The notes: generated by a model not told the origin, from the letters alone. Shown: positions 8,837 through 16,558, numbered from the stretch's first letter. The stretch is 27,402 nucleotides of DNA from Streptococcaceae bacterium (GCA_031270215.1 JAISYB010000019.1:1-27402), one strand, 5' to 3'. Numbers and translations are program-made.

Positions 8837-8865
8837 TTGAAATATTATTTCGGAAGATGTATGAT
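8837..8865 (+). promoter_or_regulatory. Promoter of mupG-murQ-murP with embedded palindrome
   Basis: TTGAAA (8837-8842), a 17-base spacer and TATGAT (8860-8865) make a good vegetative promoter. A perfect inverted repeat, GAAATATTATTTC (8839-8851), starts inside the -35 box and fills half the spacer. This is the place for a repressor site, and the natural candidate is the RpiR-type MurR encoded downstream. The repressor assignment is inference. Confidence 0.65.
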
Positions 8866-8894
8866 TGATCTATAAATAAATGGAGGAATATTTC

Positions 8895-9980
8895 ATGAAT
8901 GGTATCTCAATCTTTTTAAGCGAAGAATTAACTGATGAAATCAGGGAGTATGTTAAAAGCATGCACCAAATCGGCTTTACCGGCATCTTCACTTCGCTAC
9001 ATATTCCAGAAGATGATGCTTCGATGTATCTTGAACGCTTAACGCAGCTCGGAGCACTTGCGAAGGCTGAAGGCATGACATTAATGGCGGATATTTCCGG
9101 CAAATCCTTAGAATATGCAGGCTTCTCACTTGACCTTTCCGATGGGCAAATTGAGCGATTAAAGCAAATCGGAATTACCGGCTTACGAATGGATTACGAC
9201 ATTTGCAATCAAAAGATAGCCGAGCTGTCACATCATTTAACGATTGGATTAAACGCCAGTACAATAACCAAAAGTGACATCGACGAGTTAAAGCAGTACG
9301 GCGCAAATTTTTCAAACTTCCAAGCATGGCACAACTACTATCCAAGAGTTGAAACTGGCTTAGATAAAGATGTATTTATCAAAATCAATCAGTGGCTAAA
9401 AGTTAACGGACTTAAAGTTTTCGCTTTTATTTCTGGCAATGGCAAGCTCAGAGGCCCACTTTTTGATGGACTTCCAAGCTTAGAAATACATCGTAATCTG
9501 AATCCCTTAGCTGCCTATCTATCGCTAAAGGAGTACGACGTTGAGAATATCTTTATCGGAGACCCAATGATTAATCGACGTACAATCAATCAATTCGATT
9601 ATTATCTGAACCAGCAACAAATCATTTTAGAGGTAGAGGATATTTCCAGTCAATATTATCAGCACGTCCTAGGTGAGCATGTTAATCGTCAAGATGTTGC
9701 ACGTGACGTCGTTCGCAGCGCCAAAAGTCGAATGAAAATGGTACCAGACATTCACCGTGAATTTACCATTGAACGACATCTGGGAGCTGTTACGATTGAT
9801 AATTGCTACTACGGTAGATACATGGGTGAAATCCAAGTAGTCAAACATGATTTGCCACGCAACAATCGTGTCAATGTTGTCGGTATCGTAATTGATGAGG
9901 ATAAACCATTGATTGAGTTAATTACAGGTGGCACAAGGTTCAAATTAGTTGCAGAAAGAATTTGTCAAATTCAACAGTAG
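8895..9980 (+). CDS. mupG: 6-phospho-N-acetylmuramidase MupG (DUF871 family)
   Basis: MupG hydrolyses MurNAc 6-phosphate-GlcNAc to MurNAc 6-phosphate and GlcNAc in the cytosol, as shown for the Staphylococcus aureus family member. The start MNGISIFLSEE, the GFTGIFTSLHIPEDD stretch near residues 30-45 and a long (beta/alpha)8-like N-terminal part are family features. The last 120 or so residues, with VVGIVIDEDKPLIELITGG, fit the cyclophilin-like C-terminal domain. ATG 8895 is chosen because GGAGG is eight bases upstream; the in-frame ATG at 8880 precedes that site. Its position before murQ and the MurNAc PTS supports the function strongly. Length is 361 residues. Confidence 0.9.
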   Translation: MNGISIFLSEELTDEIREYVKSMHQIGFTGIFTSLHIPEDDASMYLERLTQLGALAKAEGMTLMADISGKSLEYAGFSLDLSDGQIERLKQIGITGLRMDYDICNQKIAELSHHLTIGLNASTITKSDIDELKQYGANFSNFQAWHNYYPRVETGLDKDVFIKINQWLKVNGLKVFAFISGNGKLRGPLFDGLPSLEIHRNLNPLAAYLSLKEYDVENIFIGDPMINRRTINQFDYYLNQQQIILEVEDISSQYYQHVLGEHVNRQDVARDVVRSAKSRMKMVPDIHREFTIERHLGAVTIDNCYYGRYMGEIQVVKHDLPRNNRVNVVGIVIDEDKPLIELITGGTRFKLVAERICQIQQ

Positions 9981-10018
9981 CTAATTTGGCAATTAAAAAC
10001 AGAAAGGAGTTTTAAAGC

Positions 10019-10912
10019 ATGAATTTAGAAAGCTTAGGTACTGAACAAAGAAATCCAAGCACGATGAATTTAGACGAGTTATCAATTGAAGAAGCGCTCT
10101 TTAAAATGAACGCCGAGGATCAAAAGGTCGCTATGGCAGTCAAGGAGGTTCTACCAGATATAGAAAAGGTCGTTCAAAAAGTTATCGAAACCTTCAATCA
10201 AGGTGGCAGATTAATTTATATCGGTGCAGGTACAAGTGGTCGATTAGGTATCTTGGACGCAGCTGAATGTGTCCCAACTTTTGGTGTCACTTCTGAGATG
10301 GTCATAGGCGTTATCGCAGGAGGTAATGAAGCAATGACGGTTGCTGTTGAAGGCGCAGAGGATTCCTTAGAGCTTGGTCGCCAAGATTTAGTTAATCTTA
10401 TTTTGACGGATAAAGACTATGTTATAGGCATCGCAGCTAGCGGCCGAACACCATATGTTATCGGTGCTTTAAATTATGCCAAAAGTATCGGTTCAAAAAC
10501 AGCAGCACTCTCCTGTAATAAAAATGCTGAAATCAGCCAAATTGCTGATTTGAGCATTGAGGTCAACTGCGGCGCTGAATTTCTAACCGGTTCAACCCGA
10601 TTAAAATCCGGCACTGCTCAAAAGCTTGTCTTAAATATGATTTCAACCGTTGCGATGATTGGCATTGGTAAAGTCTATGGCAATTTAATGGTTGATGTCA
10701 AAGCAACCAATATCAAACTAGTTGAACGCGCTAAGCAAATCATCATGGCAGCAACGTCTTGTGACTATCAAACGGCTAGTAAGTATTTCATGCTGGCAGA
10801 TAAAAACGCTAAAGTAGCCATCGTAATGATTTTAACCAACACATCCAAGGCGGAAGCTGAGGAAAAATTAATTCAAGGTAATAATTTTATCAAAAATACT
10901 ATTTCTATTTAG
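10019..10912 (+). CDS. murQ: N-acetylmuramic acid 6-phosphate etherase MurQ
   Basis: MurQ cleaves the lactyl ether of MurNAc 6-phosphate to give GlcNAc 6-phosphate and D-lactate. The single SIS domain shows IGAGTSGRLGILDAAEC (about residues 68-84). Glu83 and Glu114 fall at the same numbers as the catalytic glutamates of the Escherichia coli enzyme. The AASGRTPYVIGAL and NCGAEFLTGSTRLKSGTAQK segments match the family. Length is 297 residues, with AAAGGAG nine bases before the ATG. It follows mupG by 38 bases and precedes the PTS gene by nine, so the three genes form one transcript. Confidence 0.96.
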   Translation: MNLESLGTEQRNPSTMNLDELSIEEALFKMNAEDQKVAMAVKEVLPDIEKVVQKVIETFNQGGRLIYIGAGTSGRLGILDAAECVPTFGVTSEMVIGVIAGGNEAMTVAVEGAEDSLELGRQDLVNLILTDKDYVIGIAASGRTPYVIGALNYAKSIGSKTAALSCNKNAEISQIADLSIEVNCGAEFLTGSTRLKSGTAQKLVLNMISTVAMIGIGKVYGNLMVDVKATNIKLVERAKQIIMAATSCDYQTASKYFMLADKNAKVAIVMILTNTSKAEAEEKLIQGNNFIKNTISI

Positions 10913-10921
10913 GAGGTTATT

Positions 10922-12343
10922 ATGGCAAACGAAAAAATCAAGCAACTCGCAAAAGCAATTTACGACAAAGTGGGTGGAATGGATAATGTGAATAAAATTC
11001 GGCACTGTATGACACGTGTCAGAATGGATATTATCGATTATGACAAGGTTAATCTAGAAGCGTTAAAGTCAATTAGCGGCGTATTAGGGGTTGTTGAAGA
11101 TGATACCCTTCAAGTCGTTATCGGTCCAGGTACAGTCAATAAGGTTGCTCAAGAAATGGTTGATATGGCAGGTGTCAAGCTGGGTGAAGCGCTCCACGGA
11201 AAATCTGACCGAGAGCTTGTGGAGGAAAAAGCGAGTCAGATGAAAGCCGCCCAAAAAGAAAAACACCAGAGTAATTCACCATTCAAAAAAATCTTAAAAG
11301 CTATTTCCAATATCTTTGTCCCGATGATTCCAGCATTTGTCGGCGCAGGAATTATTGGCGGAATCGCAGCTGTCATGTCAAACTTAATTGTTGCTGGCAG
11401 TCTTTCAAACAACTGGCAACAGTATGTAGAAGTGTTAAACATTATTAAAAACGGAATTTTTGCTTATTTAGTACTTTATACTGGGATTAATAGCGCAAAT
11501 GAATTTGGTGCAACGCCATCGCTTGGTGGTGTGATTGGTGGTGTAACCATGCTGACAGGCATGAATATCGAAAAGCCATTACCAAATCTATTTACTAACG
11601 GTACGCTCTCAGCAGGGCAAGGCGGAATTATCGGTGTAATCTTCGCTGTCTGGCTACTTTCACTGCTTGAGAAACAATTGCATAAAATTGTTCCTGATTC
11701 CGTTGATATTATCATCACACCAACGATTTGTCTATTAGTCATCGGTCTAGCGACCATCTTCCTCATCATGCCAATTGCCGGTATGGTTTCAAATAGCTTA
11801 GTCGGTGTGATTAATACCATTCTTGAAAAAGGTGGAATTGTCGCAGGCTTCACGCTCGGTTTAACCTTCTTACCAATGGTCATGTTCGGCTTACATCAGA
11901 TTTTGACCCCAATTCATATGGAGATGATTACGCAAACAGGTCAAACCTTACTTTTACCGATTTTAGCAATGGCAGGCGCAGGGCAAGTCGGTGCCGCAAT
12001 CGCTTTATGGGTACGTTTAAGAAAAGATACGCAATTAGTTAAGATGATTAAAGGTGCGCTTCCGGTTGGTATCTTAGGAATCGGTGAACCATTAATCTAC
12101 GGCGTAACTCTACCACTCGGACGTCCGTTTATAACAGCATGTGTTGGTGGTGGTATTGGCGGTGCTGTCATTGGGGCATTTGGTAATGTCGGTAGTATCG
12201 CAATCGGACCAAGTGGCGCTGCATTAGTTCCCTTAATCGCTAATAATCAATGGCTTTCTTATGTCTTAGGATTACTCGCAGCCTATGCTGGTGGATTTAT
12301 CGTAACCTTCTTCTTTGGTATTCCAAAAGATATGAAATCATAA
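10922..12343 (+). CDS. murP: MurNAc-specific PTS enzyme IIBC (MurP)
   Basis: This 473-residue membrane permease imports and phosphorylates MurNAc or MurNAc-GlcNAc. The N-terminal EIIB domain (about residues 1-85) has the phospho-cysteine in IRHCMTRVR (Cys29). A charged linker rich in Lys and Gln (about 95-125) leads to the EIIC domain with about ten hydrophobic segments and the GEPLIYGVTLPLGRPF substrate motif. No EIIA domain is fused, so it must take phosphate from a glucose-type EIIA encoded elsewhere, as E. coli MurP does. AGGAGG stands five bases before the ATG. The substrate is assigned mainly from the neighbours mupG, murQ and murR; the protein alone would only say glucose/sucrose-superfamily IIBC. 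Confidence 0.9.
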   Translation: MANEKIKQLAKAIYDKVGGMDNVNKIRHCMTRVRMDIIDYDKVNLEALKSISGVLGVVEDDTLQVVIGPGTVNKVAQEMVDMAGVKLGEALHGKSDRELVEEKASQMKAAQKEKHQSNSPFKKILKAISNIFVPMIPAFVGAGIIGGIAAVMSNLIVAGSLSNNWQQYVEVLNIIKNGIFAYLVLYTGINSANEFGATPSLGGVIGGVTMLTGMNIEKPLPNLFTNGTLSAGQGGIIGVIFAVWLLSLLEKQLHKIVPDSVDIIITPTICLLVIGLATIFLIMPIAGMVSNSLVGVINTILEKGGIVAGFTLGLTFLPMVMFGLHQILTPIHMEMITQTGQTLLLPILAMAGAGQVGAAIALWVRLRKDTQLVKMIKGALPVGILGIGEPLIYGVTLPLGRPFITACVGGGIGGAVIGAFGNVGSIAIGPSGAALVPLIANNQWLSYVLGLLAAYAGGFIVTFFFGIPKDMKS

Positions 12344-12362
12344 AAATTAAAAAATATTAAGG

Positions 12363-12386
12363 AAGGCAAGGAAAACCTTGCCTTTT
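12363..12386 (+). terminator. Terminator after murP
   Basis: A 9-bp perfect stem, AAGGCAAGG / CCTTGCCTT, with an AAAA loop is followed by TT. It lies 20 bases after the murP stop. It should limit read-through into murR. Confidence 0.75.
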
Positions 12387-12648
12387 CCTATCAAACAGGA
12401 TTTAATAGATTTAAGGGATACTGTAACATAAGACTTCTCCTACTATTTAATGTTCGTGATTTGCAAAAGACAGGTAGCGTCGATTAGTCAGCACCTAAGC
12501 GAAAACTGCTAAGGCACACCACTAGCTTTTCCGTAAATGTCTAGAAAGCGATAAATTTTTGAACATTGACGAATGAAATGCCTGCAATTTCCTAATTTTC
12601 TACGTCACAAAACGCCGAACACCACCTTCGTTTAAAGGAGCAATTAAA
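12387..12648 (+). other. murP-murR intergenic region with repeat copy A
   Basis: No gene is seen here. Positions 12545-12599, read on the minus strand, match a segment at 21170-21223: a shared 13-mer (12587-12599) and a shared 19-mer (12545-12563) are separated by 23 bases here and 22 bases there. The region also holds GAAAT / ATTTC half-sites (12576-12592) that could be a loose regulator site. No confident murR promoter was found. Confidence 0.5.
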
Positions 12649-13503
12649 ATGCAACAAAATATTATTTTATCTATTAAAGATGCTAGAGGCTACTTACCGA
12701 GGTCTGAGCAAAAAATCGCAGATTATATCTTAGAGCACAGCAACGAGGTTGTAACATTAAGTGCACAAGAATTAGCTAAACGGGCAGAATCAAGCCCCGC
12801 AGCAATTATTCGCTTTTGTCGTTCGATTAACATCAATGGCTTTACTGATTTAAAAATTCTACTCTCAGCCAACCTTGGTAGCAGATCAAATGAAATGTAC
12901 ACCGAAGTTGAAGAAAAAGAGTCTACAGCAGCGATTAAACAAAAACTTAATCTTCGCTTCCACCACGCTTTGGAAAGAACGGCGGATTTATTAGATGATG
13001 TAGCACTTAACGCTGCTTTATTTGAGGTTGAAACGGCAGAAATCATCTTTGTTTATGGACTTGGCGCCTCTTCATTAGTGGCTCAAGACGTCTATCAAAA
13101 ATTCATTCGACTAGGCTGCAATGTCTTTCATTCGCTTGACCAGCACCTCTTTGCTTCTATTTTAGCAACGACTGATAAAAAAAGCTTGTTTATTGGTATT
13201 TCAAATGCCGGTGAAACATCAGAGGTACTAACCCTTCTTGAAATCGCTAAAGACAATCAGATTAAGACGATTGGGATTACTCAAAATCAAGACTCACAGC
13301 TCGCACGCAATAGTGATATTTTGCTTTTAACTGCTAAGGGTGAGGAAGCCGCTTTAAGAAGTGCCGCAACCGCCTCCCTCATCGCTCAGCTTTATATTAT
13401 TGACGTTTTATTCTTTATGTATGCTTCCAAAAACTATGATGCAACACTTCAAAAAATTCAAACCTCAAGAGATACGATTGATCAGCTAAAGAGGCGAAGG
13501 TGA
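12649..13503 (+). CDS. murR: RpiR-family transcriptional regulator (MurR-like)
   Basis: The 284-residue protein has an N-terminal RpiR helix-turn-helix domain (about 1-75; SAQELAKRAESSPAAIIRFC is the recognition region) and a C-terminal SIS sugar-phosphate domain (about 120-260; FVYGLGASSLVAQDVYQK and GISNAGETSEVL). RpiR proteins bind sugar phosphates; next to mupG-murQ-murP the likely effector is MurNAc 6-phosphate, which relieves repression in E. coli MurR. AAAGGAG lies eight bases before the ATG. A terminator and a 305-base gap separate it from murP, so it may have its own weak promoter. The link to the mupG promoter palindrome is inference. Confidence 0.85.
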   Translation: MQQNIILSIKDARGYLPRSEQKIADYILEHSNEVVTLSAQELAKRAESSPAAIIRFCRSININGFTDLKILLSANLGSRSNEMYTEVEEKESTAAIKQKLNLRFHHALERTADLLDDVALNAALFEVETAEIIFVYGLGASSLVAQDVYQKFIRLGCNVFHSLDQHLFASILATTDKKSLFIGISNAGETSEVLTLLEIAKDNQIKTIGITQNQDSQLARNSDILLLTAKGEEAALRSAATASLIAQLYIIDVLFFMYASKNYDATLQKIQTSRDTIDQLKRRR

Positions 13504-13532
13504 ATAGACCCACATAACTTTCGTAGCTCATG

Positions 13533-13558
13533 AGGACAATCTAAACGCCGTCCTTTTT
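13533..13558 (+). terminator. Weak terminator after murR
   Basis: A 5-bp stem AGGAC / GTCCT with a 12-base loop is followed by a T5 run. It is 30 bases after the murR stop. The stem is short, so the second hairpin downstream may do most of the work. Confidence 0.4.
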
Positions 13559-13581
13559 ATTCCTATACAAATACTATTTTT

Positions 13582-13603
13582 TGCTACTTGGTAGCATTTT
13601 TTT
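13582..13603 (+). terminator. Terminator after murR
   Basis: The perfect 6-bp stem TGCTAC / GTAGCA with a TTG loop is followed by seven T residues. A run of T before the stem also gives an A-rich / T-rich arrangement on the other strand. Confidence 0.65.
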
Positions 13604-13701
13604 GTGCTCACAACTTCTTCTCGTACCCTAAAAACCGGCATGGTGAGAAATTTACATCATAGAAACGACCGAATATTACAAAGCGGTGAAACAAAAACAT
13701 C

Positions 13702-13728
13702 AAAAAAGGAAGTCGCAAAGATGACTTC
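13702..13728 (-). terminator. Minus-strand hairpin with T tract, possible backup terminator
   Basis: On the minus strand GAAGTC / GACTTC (8-base loop) is followed by C and six T residues. It lies about 60 bases beyond the main rplL terminator, so it may be a second stop for read-through. Confidence 0.5.
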
Positions 13729-13786
13729 TAAATACGTTTCAAAATTCACATTCACTCTAAAAGATTTTATTAAATTTTAAAACACA

Positions 13787-13827
13787 CAAAAACCCCACCT
13801 ATTAGCTTTTTCAAGCGATAGATGGGG
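13787..13827 (-). terminator. Terminator of rplJ-rplL
   Basis: On the minus strand a 10-bp stem CCCCATCTAT / ATAGGTGGGG, with an inner GCTT / AAGC stem, is followed by TTTTT. It begins about 24 bases after the rplL stop. Confidence 0.9.
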
Positions 13828-13850
13828 ATAAAATCGTTTAGAATTTTTGA

Positions 13851-14225
13851 TTACTTCAATGTTACTGATGCGCCAACTTCTTCCAAAGTAGCCTTCAAGC
13901 TTTCAGCTTCTTCAGTTGAAATATTTTCTTTGATTGGGCTTGGTGCGCCATCAACTAATGCTTTAGCTTCTTTAAGACCTAAACCAGTTGCTTCACGAAC
14001 TGCTTTGATTACTTTAACTTTTTGATCGCCTACTGCAGTTAATTCTACAGTAAATTCTGTTTGAGCTTCTGCTTCAGCAGCGCCAGCACCAGCTGCACCA
14101 GCTACAGCTACAGGAGCAGCAGCAGATACGCCAAATTCTTCTTCGATTGCTTTTACTAAGTCGTTTAATTCTAAGATAGTAGCTTCTTTTAACTCAGCTA
14201 CGATGTTTTCAATGTTTAATGCCAT
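13851..14225 (-). CDS. rplL: 50S ribosomal protein L7/L12
   Basis: The 124-residue product has the L7/L12 layout: an N-terminal dimerisation domain (MALNIENIVAELKEATILEL), an Ala/Gly-rich flexible hinge (about residues 36-52), and the C-terminal factor-binding domain with KVKVIKAVREATGLGLKEAK. Dimers bind L10 and form the ribosome stalk that recruits elongation and initiation GTPases. GGAGG lies nine bases before the ATG. It follows rplJ by 50 bases and ends in a strong terminator, so the pair is expressed together under the L10 leader. Confidence 0.98.
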   Translation of the reverse strand: MALNIENIVAELKEATILELNDLVKAIEEEFGVSAAAPVAVAGAAGAGAAEAEAQTEFTVELTAVGDQKVKVIKAVREATGLGLKEAKALVDGAPSPIKENISTEEAESLKATLEEVGASVTLK

Positions 14226-14275
14226 TGTGTAAATCCTCCATTTTTATAATTTAAATTATTTGTGTTAAGCAGCAA

Positions 14276-14776
14276 TTACGCCACTTCTTCCTTTGCTTCT
14301 GCCACAGCGTTGACTGCGTATGCAACGTTTCTGACAGGCGCTTGAAGTACAGATAAAAGCATAGAAAGTAAACCGTCTTTGTTTGGCAATTTTGCAAGTG
14401 CAATAATTTCCTCAACGCTTGATACTTTACCTTCAATAATACCGCCTTTGATTTCAAGGTTTTTTACTGTTCCAGCAAAATCATTTAAAATCTTAGCAGG
14501 TGCAACAACGTCCTCATTTGAAAAGGCAACAGCTGTTGGTCCAGAAAATACTTCTTCCAATCCTTCTAAGCCTTGCTTTTGAGCAGCACGACGCAAAATA
14601 GAATTTTTGATTACCTTAAACTCAATGCCGTTATCACGTAATTGTTTACGCAAGTTCGTCACTTCTTCTACCGTCAAACCACGAGAGTCAACGATAACAG
14701 CTGAAGCAGCGGCAGCAAATTTTTCAGTAACTTCTTCTACGATTGCAGCTTTTTTAGCAATTATAGCTTCGCTCAT
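14276..14776 (-). CDS. rplJ: 50S ribosomal protein L10
   Basis: The 166-residue L10 anchors the L7/L12 stalk to 23S rRNA. The start (MSEAIIAKKAAIVEEVTEKF), the SRGLTVEEVTNLRKQLR segment and KVIKNSILRRA are family hallmarks; the C-terminal Ala-rich helix that holds L7/L12 dimers is present. GGAGG is seven bases before the ATG. L10 in complex with L12 represses its own operon in bacteria by binding the leader mRNA, and that leader is visible upstream. Confidence 0.98.
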   Translation of the reverse strand: MSEAIIAKKAAIVEEVTEKFAAAASAVIVDSRGLTVEEVTNLRKQLRDNGIEFKVIKNSILRRAAQKQGLEGLEEVFSGPTAVAFSNEDVVAPAKILNDFAGTVKNLEIKGGIIEGKVSSVEEIIALAKLPNKDGLLSMLLSVLQAPVRNVAYAVNAVAEAKEEVA

Positions 14777-14807
14777 TTTTTCACCTCCGTCTTTCTATCG
14801 TGAAATT

Positions 14808-14837
14808 AAAAAAACTCCACGTCTTTAAGACACAGAG
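14808..14837 (-). terminator. Attenuator hairpin within the L10 leader
   Basis: On the minus strand a 10-bp stem CTCTGTGTCT / AGACGTGGAG (some G-U pairs) is followed by seven T residues. It lies between the L10 leader aptamer and rplJ, so L10-L12 binding probably controls termination here. Confidence 0.8.
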
Positions 14838-14905
14838 ATACCATCTTCTTTATGGTGCCTCGGTAGGATATTAAGACTTACGTCCCCTACTGTCTTAGGT
14901 CATAT
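14838..14905 (-). promoter_or_regulatory. Ribosomal protein L10 leader
   Basis: On the minus strand the region has the conserved L10-leader blocks: ACCTAAGACAGTAGGGGACG, then TCTTAATATCCTACCGAGG, then GCACC pairing toward GGTATC. This is the Firmicutes L10 leader that binds the L10-L12 complex. It sits between the promoter and the attenuator hairpin of rplJ-rplL. Confidence 0.9.
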
Positions 14906-14918
14906 TTTAACCTCACAT

Positions 14919-14947
14919 AGAATACCATATTTTTTTGAATGACACAA
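14919..14947 (-). promoter_or_regulatory. Promoter of rplJ-rplL
   Basis: The minus strand has TTGTGT (14947-14942), a 17-base spacer and TATTCT (14924-14919), preceded by TGG (extended -10). It is placed just upstream of the L10 leader. Confidence 0.65.
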
Positions 14948-15121
14948 GTGTTTTGAAAAATTTACAAAAAATACTCTAACTATTAGCAGTTAAATATTCA
15001 TAGAAACAATTACCGACTCAATCATTTTTTATCTGTTTTTATAATTAATTCCACCACAAAAATGGAATAGCTTATCGTATTAAATATCTTTATCCGAAAA
15101 ATCTTAATATTATCAAACAAT
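14948..15121. other. AT-rich spacer between rplA and rplJ units
   Basis: No gene or clear signal is seen apart from the flanking rplA terminator and rplJ promoter. Confidence 0.5.
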
Positions 15122-15163
15122 TAAAAAAGCTGTATAAAGTCTTTTTTGACCTCTAATACAGCT
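15122..15163 (-). terminator. Terminator of rplK-rplA
   Basis: On the minus strand AGCTGTAT / ATACAGCT (8 bp perfect, with further inner pairs GGTC / GACT) is followed by a T tract. It begins about 20 bases after the rplA stop. Confidence 0.9.
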
Positions 15164-15183
15164 AATATGTTTACTTTTTAAAT

Positions 15184-15873
15184 TTAAAAGCTTTGAACAT
15201 CTACCTTGATACCAGGACCAAATGTCGTTGTAACTGTTAGGTTAGTGATATAAGTTCCCTTAGCAGTTGAAGGTTTTGCTTTAACAATAATGTCATGGAT
15301 TGTTTTGAAGTTTTCAACTAGCTTCTCTGTATCAAATGATACCTTACCAACTGGTACATGAATGTTCCCAGCTTTATCTACACGGTATGTTACTTTGCCT
15401 GCTTTAACTTCTTCGATTGCTTTTGTTACATCCATTGTAACAGTTCCTGTTTTAGGATTAGGCATCAAGCCTTTTGGCCCTAAAACACGTCCTAAGCGAC
15501 CTACAACAGCCATCATATCAGGTGTTGCAACAACAACGTCAAAGTCAAACCAGCCACCATTGATTTTAGCAACTAGCTCGTCTTCACCAACAAAGTCAGC
15601 GCCGGCAGCTTCTGCTTCCTTAGCTTTGTCACCCTTGGCAAAAACTAAAACCTTTTGTGTTTTACCAGTTCCGTTTGGCAAGACAACTGCCCCACGGATT
15701 TGTTGATCTGCTTTTTTAGGATCAATGTTTAAGTTATAAGCAACGTCAACAGTTGCGTCAAATTTTGCGATATTTGTTTCTTGTGCTAATGCAACAGCTT
15801 CTTCTACTGAATAAACTTTAGTCGCATCAACTTTTTTCAAAGCATCTTGTAATTTTTTGCTTTTTTTAGCCAT
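15184..15873 (-). CDS. rplA: 50S ribosomal protein L1
   Basis: The 229-residue L1 forms the mobile stalk that helps release E-site tRNA. The start MAKKSKKLQDALKKVD, the IRGAVVLPNGTGK segment, GRLGRVLGPKGLMPNPKTGT near residue 130 and the C-terminal NLTVTTTFGPGIKVD are characteristic. L1 is also a translational repressor of its own operon in many bacteria. GGAGG is nine bases before the ATG. It follows rplK by 99 bases, a gap that contains a second copy of the leader element found before rplK. Confidence 0.98.
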   Translation of the reverse strand: MAKKSKKLQDALKKVDATKVYSVEEAVALAQETNIAKFDATVDVAYNLNIDPKKADQQIRGAVVLPNGTGKTQKVLVFAKGDKAKEAEAAGADFVGEDELVAKINGGWFDFDVVVATPDMMAVVGRLGRVLGPKGLMPNPKTGTVTMDVTKAIEEVKAGKVTYRVDKAGNIHVPVGKVSFDTEKLVENFKTIHDIIVKAKPSTAKGTYITNLTVTTTFGPGIKVDVQSF

Positions 15874-15879
15874 TTTTAT

Positions 15880-15960
15880 TATCCTCCTTAAGAATGTGGT
15901 CTAACGGTTCTCTCCTCCCACATGATTTACCATTTCTAGTAAAATCTACTGCGTGTGGGT
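15880..15960 (-). promoter_or_regulatory. L1-type leader element, copy 2 (before rplA)
   Basis: On the minus strand GTGGGAGGAGA (15921-15911) is followed by GACCACATTCTTAAGGAGG, so GTGG can pair with CCAC just before the ribosome binding site. The same GTGGGAGGAGA...CCACA...CTTAAGGAGG order precedes rplK. An upstream CCCACA (15959-15954) is fully complementary to TGTGGG (15922-15917) and could compete. L1 binding is inferred from position and from the known autoregulation by L1. Confidence 0.6.
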
Positions 15961-15972
15961 TTTAAGTTCTGA

Positions 15973-16398
15973 TTATTCAGAAACAGTGAATCCCATACTA
16001 CGTGCAGTACCTTCGATCATACGCATTGCAGCTTCAACATTTGCAGCGTTTAGATCGGCTTGTTTTAATTCAGCGATTTCTTGAATTTGCGCCTTAGTAA
16101 CAGTTGCAACCTTCTTCGTATTTGGTTCGCCAGAGCCCTTTTCCACTTTTGCAGCTTTTTTAAGTAAAACGGCAGCCGGTGGTGTTTTTGTGATGAAGGT
16201 AAATGAACGGTCTTCATAAACTGAAATCACAACGGGGATAATTAAGCCAGCCTGATCTGCAGTACGTGCATTGAATTCTTTAGTGAATCCCATAATGTTG
16301 ACACCTGCTTGACCTAATGCTGGACCTACTGGTGGAGCTGGAGTCGCTTTACCTGCAGGAATTTGCAATTTAACGATTTTTTCTACTTTTTTTGCCAC
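15973..16398 (-). CDS. rplK: 50S ribosomal protein L11 (GTG start)
   Basis: L11 forms part of the GTPase-associated centre with 23S rRNA and is needed for RelA-type stringent signalling. The protein is 141 residues, the normal length, when started at the GTG at 16398, eight bases after AAGGAGG. The longer open frame reaching 16509 covers the promoter and leader and is not credible as coding. Hallmarks are KLQIPAGKATPAPPVGPALG at the N-terminus, GVNIMGFTKEFNA, and GTARSMGFTV at the C-terminus. It is the first gene of rplK-rplA. Confidence 0.97.
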   Translation of the reverse strand: MAKKVEKIVKLQIPAGKATPAPPVGPALGQAGVNIMGFTKEFNARTADQAGLIIPVVISVYEDRSFTFITKTPPAAVLLKKAAKVEKGSGEPNTKKVATVTKAQIQEIAELKQADLNAANVEAAMRMIEGTARSMGFTVSE

Positions 16399-16404
16399 GG
16401 TACA

Positions 16405-16486
16405 AACCTCCTTAAGTTCCGTGATGTGGTTATATTGGAGTTGATATTTCTCCTCCCACGCCATGTATGTAAAACACATACCTTGA
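16405..16486 (-). promoter_or_regulatory. L1-type leader element, copy 1 (before rplK)
   Basis: On the minus strand the transcript starts with a small hairpin, GTATGT / ACATAC, then GTGGGAGGAGA (16459-16449), CTCC, and ACCACATCACGG before CTTAAGGAGG. GTGG can pair with CCAC and GGAG with CTCC. The arrangement is shared with the segment before rplA and is the probable site of autogenous control by L1. Confidence 0.65.
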
Positions 16487-16487
16487 C

Positions 16488-16516
16488 ATAATAGCAAAAT
16501 TACCATCATTTTTCAA
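16488..16516 (-). promoter_or_regulatory. Promoter of rplK-rplA
   Basis: The minus strand has TTGAAA (16516-16511), a 17-base spacer ending in TGC, and TATTAT (16493-16488): a strong extended -10 promoter. Confidence 0.8.
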
Positions 16517-16558
16517 TAGTTACGACTAGCTTTTCTAAAAAGTTAGAAATAAGTCGTC

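Larger units (their letters stand above)
13504..13850. other. murR-rplL convergent intergenic region
   Basis: The stretch holds no convincing gene. It contains plus-strand terminators at 13533-13558 and 13582-13603, a minus-strand hairpin with a T tract at 13702-13728, and the rplL terminator at 13787-13827. Confidence 0.6.

Noticed and set aside
11476..11883. Minus-strand open frame of 135 codons inside murP
   Set aside because: Shadow of the murP reading frame; its residue make-up is the antisense of membrane segments.
16399..16509. N-terminal extension of rplK to 16509
   Set aside because: The extra codons cover the promoter and leader; GTG 16398 has AAGGAGG and gives the standard L11 length.
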